A DNA stretch of 8,983 bases from CAYYOS01 sp964473355. Lineage in GTDB: Bacteria; Pseudomonadota; Gammaproteobacteria; Burkholderiales; REEB80. The notes under the pieces were generated by a model. The model made no database searches. It worked only from the letters and a program-made list of their open reading frames with translations, and was not told the DNA's origin. The translations under genes and the position numbers were made by a program. Within the stretch, counting starts at the first letter, position 1, and every line of letters starts with the position of its first letter. The stretch lies in NCBI GenBank assembly GCA_964473355.1, contig CAYYOS010000104.1:1-8983 (forward strand). Direction: 5' to 3'. Shown here piece after piece: positions 6,077 through 8,983 of the stretch.

Positions 6077-6493
6077 TTAGCGTGGCAGGCGATCGACGGG
6101 CGGCGGCTTATCCTCGGTAAACTCCCCTTCAATAATTTCATCGTTAGCGGCTTTTATATTAGTTATGCTGCGCCTCTTAGGCCAAAGCAATAAACCTAGG
6201 GCAATCACGTCGCTAACTAACCCGGGGAGAATAAATAGCATACCGGCCAGAATGTAGCGGCCACTTTTAAAAAGAGCCGAAAGCGGGGAGGTGCCTGCCT
6301 GAACCGAGTTTAGTAAACGCGGTAGCATGGCTACGCGCTCGCCGGCGATTAACGCCATACCTGCTAGCACTCCACCGGCAACATAAAGGAAGGTCCACCC
6401 GCCAATATAATGTGCTAATTGGAACAAACTAAAGATCTCCGCGGCGGGAAATAAAGCAATGGCGACGAATATAACCCAGGGTTTTAATTTCAT
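6077..6493 (-). CDS. fxsA: FxsA family membrane protein
   Basis: The 138-residue product is a small cytoplasmic-membrane protein of the FxsA family, known in E. coli for relieving F-plasmid exclusion of phage T7 when overproduced; its normal role is not established. Hydrophobic segments lie at about 5-28, 32-50 and 74-103, the last ending in L-P-G-L-V-S-D-V-I-A-L-G-L-L-L-W-P, a strong family mark. The tail contains D-E-I-I-E-G-E-F, the conserved I-I-E-G-E motif, then a short Pro-rich end. The length is within the family range (about 130-160). The ATG at 6491-6493 places the first segment correctly; no strong Shine-Dalgarno sequence is seen. In many gammaproteobacteria fxsA lies beside groES-groEL, which are not in this window. 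Here it is divergent from cutA, with 154 bases between the starts, and its 3' end faces the GC-rich element. Confidence 0.92.
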   Translation of the reverse strand: MKLKPWVIFVAIALFPAAEIFSLFQLAHYIGGWTFLYVAGGVLAGMALIAGERVAMLPRLLNSVQAGTSPLSALFKSGRYILAGMLFILPGLVSDVIALGLLLWPKRRSITNIKAANDEIIEGEFTEDKPPPVDRLPR

Positions 6494-6522
6494 TTGTGTG
6501 GCTATGCGGAATGGATGTAAAC

Positions 6523-6561
6523 TTAAACTAAGTTTAAATAAAAATCGTTATCCCATATTAT
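6523..6561 (+). promoter_or_regulatory. Palindrome overlapping a candidate cutA promoter
   Basis: TTAAACT-A-AGTTTAA (6523-6537) is a perfect 7-base inverted repeat around one central base, in the fxsA-cutA divergent gap. It overlaps a possible -35 box, TTTAAA (6533-6538), which is 17 bases from TATTAT (6556-6561), a good -10 box. Transcription would start near 6568 and leave an 80-base leader before cutA. A protein bound to the palindrome could control cutA-dsbD and perhaps fxsA, whose start is 30 bases away on the other side. No regulator is identified, and A/T-rich palindromes arise easily by chance. The rest of the gap (6562-6647) shows nothing I can name. Confidence 0.35.
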
Positions 6562-6647
6562 CTCTCGGTTTTGTTTGGCGCGAAAGAGAAGGTCCTTAAC
6601 ATCTTCCCTCTGCTCGCCAGCGATCGGGTCCCAACAGCGCTTAATTT

Positions 6648-6986
6648 ATGCCCTCGAATATTGAGGTGATATTGGTTATAACCAATTTTCCTGACGTGAA
6701 TATCGCAAAGCTGGTGGCTAAGAGACTCGTCACGGCAAGGCTCGCGGCCTGCGCGAATATTCTCGCGCCGTGCCGATCCATTTACGCCTGGCAAGGCAAG
6801 ATTGAAGACGCCGAAGAATACCCAGTCTTAGTTAAAACTACGCGAGCCCATTACGCGGCGGTGGAAGCGTTGATAAAAGAAATGCATCCTTATGAACTTC
6901 CTGAGATTATTGCACTCCCAGTGGAGCGCGGCCTTCCCCAATATTTGGCTTGGGTTGCCGATGAAACTAAACCAATGAAATCTTAA
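6648..6986 (+). CDS. cutA: Divalent-cation tolerance protein CutA
   Basis: CutA is a small trimeric protein with a ferredoxin-like fold related in shape to PII signalling proteins. It was named for copper tolerance in E. coli, but its real function is unsettled. The 112 residues fit the family length. Visible signatures are the first strand V-I-L-V-I-T-N-F-P (7-15), R-L-A-A-C-A-N-I-L (31-39), S-I-Y-A-W-Q-G-K-I-E (44-53), Y-P-V-L-V-K-T-T (58-65) and H-P-Y-E-L-P-E-I-I-A-L-P (80-91). The ATG at 6648 gives the canonical N-terminus; no clear Shine-Dalgarno sequence precedes it. Its TAA directly touches the dsbD ATG (TAAATG). The cutA-dsbD pair is widespread in gammaproteobacteria and suggests co-transcription, perhaps because both deal with copper or thiol stress. 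Confidence 0.96.
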   Translation: MPSNIEVILVITNFPDVNIAKLVAKRLVTARLAACANILAPCRSIYAWQGKIEDAEEYPVLVKTTRAHYAAVEALIKEMHPYELPEIIALPVERGLPQYLAWVADETKPMKS

Positions 6987-8983
6987 ATGCGCCACCTACT
7001 CCTATTCTTAGTTTCTTTGTTTTCTAACTTTGCTTTCGCTCAAGACGCTGAGCTATTGGAGCCTGATGTCGCGTTTAAATTTTCCGTGCGCGTTGCTGAC
7101 GAAAAAACTATCGAAGTCCGATATTTAATTGCCAATGGCTACTATATGTATCGGGATAAATTTAAGTTTTCGGCAACGCCGGAGCTTACCCTCGGAACCC
7201 CTCTGCTTCCCGCGGGAAAAATTAAGCAGGATGAATTTTTTGGTAGAGTCGAAACTTATAGACAAGCTGTCGTTATCAAAATCCCGTTTACCGCGAAACC
7301 CGGCACCACCGGGTTTACCTTAACTGCAATTTCGCAGGGCTGTGCCGATGTCGGGGTCTGCTATACGCCACAAGAGCAAAAAGCGAATCTACAGCTAACC
7401 TCTTCTTCAAGCTCGAGTTCGGGTTTACCGGAGGCCCCAAAACTCGAGGGCTTAAAAAAACTGGGGCTGGATCTCGGCGGCGCCAATGAATTTTTGCCCC
7501 CCGATGAGGCGTTTAAATTATCACTGCATTCTCCCACAGCGAATTCCATTATTGCGGAGTTTACGCCCGCATCGTCGTACTACTTGTATAAAAATAAAAT
7601 TAACTTTGCGCTGAATAACGCTGACGGCAGCACCATTAAAACGGTGACGCTTCCCAAGGGCGAAATGAAAGAAGACCCCACCTTCGGCACCACGGAGGTT
7701 TATCATCAGCCGTTTAGCGCCATTATCGAGTTAAACCATGCCGGGGCGCCGCCGGCGACCCTAAGCGTAACGGCCGGCTATCAGGGTTGCAGCGATAAAG
7801 GTGTGTGCTATCCGCCTGCTAGCAAAATGTTCACCGTTAAATTGGGGAGTGGCGAAGCTAGGGGTACGTCGCCAGCTTCAGGGACACCGGTTACGGAGCT
7901 AGATGAGGCTTCGCAGATTGACGAGCTACTAAAAAATAAAAGCTTTTGGGCGGTGGTTGCAGCCTTTTTTGTCATTGGCTTGGGTTTAAGTCTAACCCCC
8001 TGTGTGTTCCCCATGATTCCTATTTTGTCCGGGATTATTGTCGGTCAGGGTACGGCGCTGACTAAATCCCGAGCCTTTGCATTATCTGTGGCCTACGTTT
8101 TAGGCATGGCGGTGACGTACGCCGTCGCGGGCGTAATTGCGGGCTTATCGGGCACGCTCTTATCTACGGCGCTGCAAAATCCCTGGGTGCTCAGTGTGTT
8201 TGCCTTGATTTTTGTATTGCTGGCGTTTTCCATGTTTGGCTTTTACGACCTGCAATTGCCCAGTTTTATCCAAAGCAAATTTAGCGATGCCAGCAATAAA
8301 GTAAAAGGCGGTAATCTATTGGGGGTATTTGTAATGGGCGCGCTCTCGGCCATTATTGTTGGCCCGTGCGTCGCCGCCCCCTTAGCCGGGGCCTTACTCT
8401 ATATTGGCCAGACGCACAATGTGTGGCTGGGCGGAACAGCGCTATTTATGATGGCCTTGGGCATGGGGGTGCCGCTCTTATTAGTGGGTGCCTCTGGCGG
8501 GATGTTGCTGCCACGTGCCGGCGCGTGGATGGATGCGATTAAAGCATTTTTTGGTGTATTGTTATTGGGCGTTGCCATATGGCTAATTTCACCCGTGATT
8601 AGTGCCTTAACCCATATGTTGCTGTGGGCGGCACTATTTATGATTTCGGCAATTTACCTGAAAGTGCTGGAGCCCCTTCCGCCCACCGCAAAAGGGTTTA
8701 CCAAGTTTTGGAAGGGTGTGGGCGTTATTTTACTGGTAGTGGGTACTAGTCTGTTGATCGGTGCGTTGGCTGGAAACCGCGATATTCTTAAGCCCCTGGC
8801 GGGCTTAGGGGGCGGTGGTGCCACGCAGACCGAGGAAAAGGGCTTAAAATTTGAACGCATTAAAAGCGTTGCGGAATTGGAGCAGCGCATCGCGGCGGCC
8901 AAAGGCAAGCCGGTGATGCTAGATTTCTACGCGGATTGGTGTGTTTCCTGCAAAGAAATGGAACGCTTTACGTTTAGCGATCC
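6987..8983 (+). CDS. dsbD: Thiol:disulfide interchange protein DsbD with two tandem alpha domains (3' end outside window)
   Basis: DsbD passes electrons from cytoplasmic thioredoxin across the inner membrane to periplasmic partners such as DsbC and CcmG. Some 665 codons are present without a stop. A signal peptide (1-18) has a likely cut after A-F-A. Two N-terminal alpha (DsbD_N) domains follow: about 26-137 with Cys119/Cys125 (Q-G-C-A-D-V-G-V-C-Y) and about 171-286 with Cys268/Cys274 (Q-G-C-S-D-K-G-V-C-Y-P-P), joined by a linker with seven serines (139-145). E. coli DsbD has one alpha domain. The membrane beta domain spans about 319-593 with roughly eight segments; Cys339 (L-T-P-C) and Cys461 (G-P-C) are 122 residues apart, exactly as in E. 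coli. The gamma thioredoxin domain begins near 620 and has W-C-V-S-C (Cys652/Cys655) before the window ends. The ATG abuts the cutA stop, so translation is probably coupled. The full protein should exceed 700 residues. Confidence 0.95.
   Translation, partial: MRHLLLFLVSLFSNFAFAQDAELLEPDVAFKFSVRVADEKTIEVRYLIANGYYMYRDKFKFSATPELTLGTPLLPAGKIKQDEFFGRVETYRQAVVIKIPFTAKPGTTGFTLTAISQGCADVGVCYTPQEQKANLQLTSSSSSSSGLPEAPKLEGLKKLGLDLGGANEFLPPDEAFKLSLHSPTANSIIAEFTPASSYYLYKNKINFALNNADGSTIKTVTLPKGEMKEDPTFGTTEVYHQPFSAIIELNHAGAPPATLSVTAGYQGCSDKGVCYPPASKMFTVKLGSGEARGTSPASGTPVTELDEASQIDELLKNKSFWAVVAAFFVIGLGLSLTPCVFPMIPILSGIIVGQGTALTKSRAFALSVAYVLGMAVTYAVAGVIAGLSGTLLSTALQNPWVLSVFALIFVLLAFSMFGFYDLQLPSFIQSKFSDASNKVKGGNLLGVFVMGALSAIIVGPCVAAPLAGALLYIGQTHNVWLGGTALFMMALGMGVPLLLVGASGGMLLPRAGAWMDAIKAFFGVLLLGVAIWLISPVISALTHMLLWAALFMISAIYLKVLEPLPPTAKGFTKFWKGVGVILLVVGTSLLIGALAGNRDILKPLAGLGGGGATQTEEKGLKFERIKSVAELEQRIAAAKGKPVMLDFYADWCVSCKEMERFTFSD

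Noticed and set aside
6034..6091. 9-bp inverted repeat CGCCTGCCA / TGGCAGGCG as an fxsA terminator
   Set aside because: The right arm lies inside the fxsA coding end, the loop is 40 bases, and no T tract follows on the minus strand, so it does not look like an intrinsic terminator.
5766..6120. Overlapping stop-free frames of 60-97 codons on both strands within the GC-rich element
   Set aside because: At 71% G+C stops are rare in every frame. The translations are Arg/Pro/Ala-rich with no recognisable fold, and several overlap each other on both strands, so they are best read as by-products of composition.
6571..6601. Second cutA promoter, TTGTTT and TTAACA
   Set aside because: The spacing is 19 bases and both boxes match poorly; the candidate at 6533-6561 is better.

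Overview
The window looks like a chromosomal segment from a gammaproteobacterium, or a near relative, of roughly balanced base composition (about half G+C). The evidence is the order hemA-prfA-prmC, a cutA-dsbD pair and an FxsA protein, all typical of that class. I cannot name the genus. Most of the window is ordinary housekeeping DNA, densely packed, with no CRISPR array, tRNA, rRNA, transposase or phage gene that I can see.

Left end (1-476, plus): the C-terminal part of an ATP-grasp ligase, convergent with the next block after a 21-base gap. Block 2 (498-4786, minus) reads as one operon in the order reductase (2Fe-2S ferredoxin domain fused to an FAD/NAD(P)H module), hemA, prfA, prmC. HemA makes glutamate-1-semialdehyde for haem. 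PrfA is release factor 1, and PrmC methylates the GGQ motif of release factors. The reductase, hemA and prfA lie in one reading frame separated only by two UAG stops, the codon read by RF1 alone. The 69-base leader between the reductase and hemA can fold into two mutually exclusive 8-bp hairpins.

Block 3 (4829-5704, plus): an atypical short-chain dehydrogenase/reductase (YeeZ-like), divergent from the reductase. A possible 30-codon ORF starts inside its end and stops where a 71% G+C, hairpin-rich element begins (about 5781-6040). That element fills the convergent gap before fxsA and is the most anomalous DNA in the window.

Right end: fxsA (minus, 6077-6493, inner-membrane protein) is divergent from cutA (plus, 6648-6986). 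CutA is followed without a gap by dsbD (plus, from 6987, running off the window). DsbD carries electrons from cytoplasmic thioredoxin to periplasmic thiol proteins. This copy has two tandem N-terminal alpha domains, each with its own cysteine pair, where E. coli DsbD has one. The fxsA-cutA gap holds a 7+1+7 palindrome overlapping a candidate cutA promoter.

I see no clear new defence or mobile system. The items most worth following are the GC-rich element, the hemA leader, the UAG-linked hemA-prfA junction and the double-alpha DsbD.
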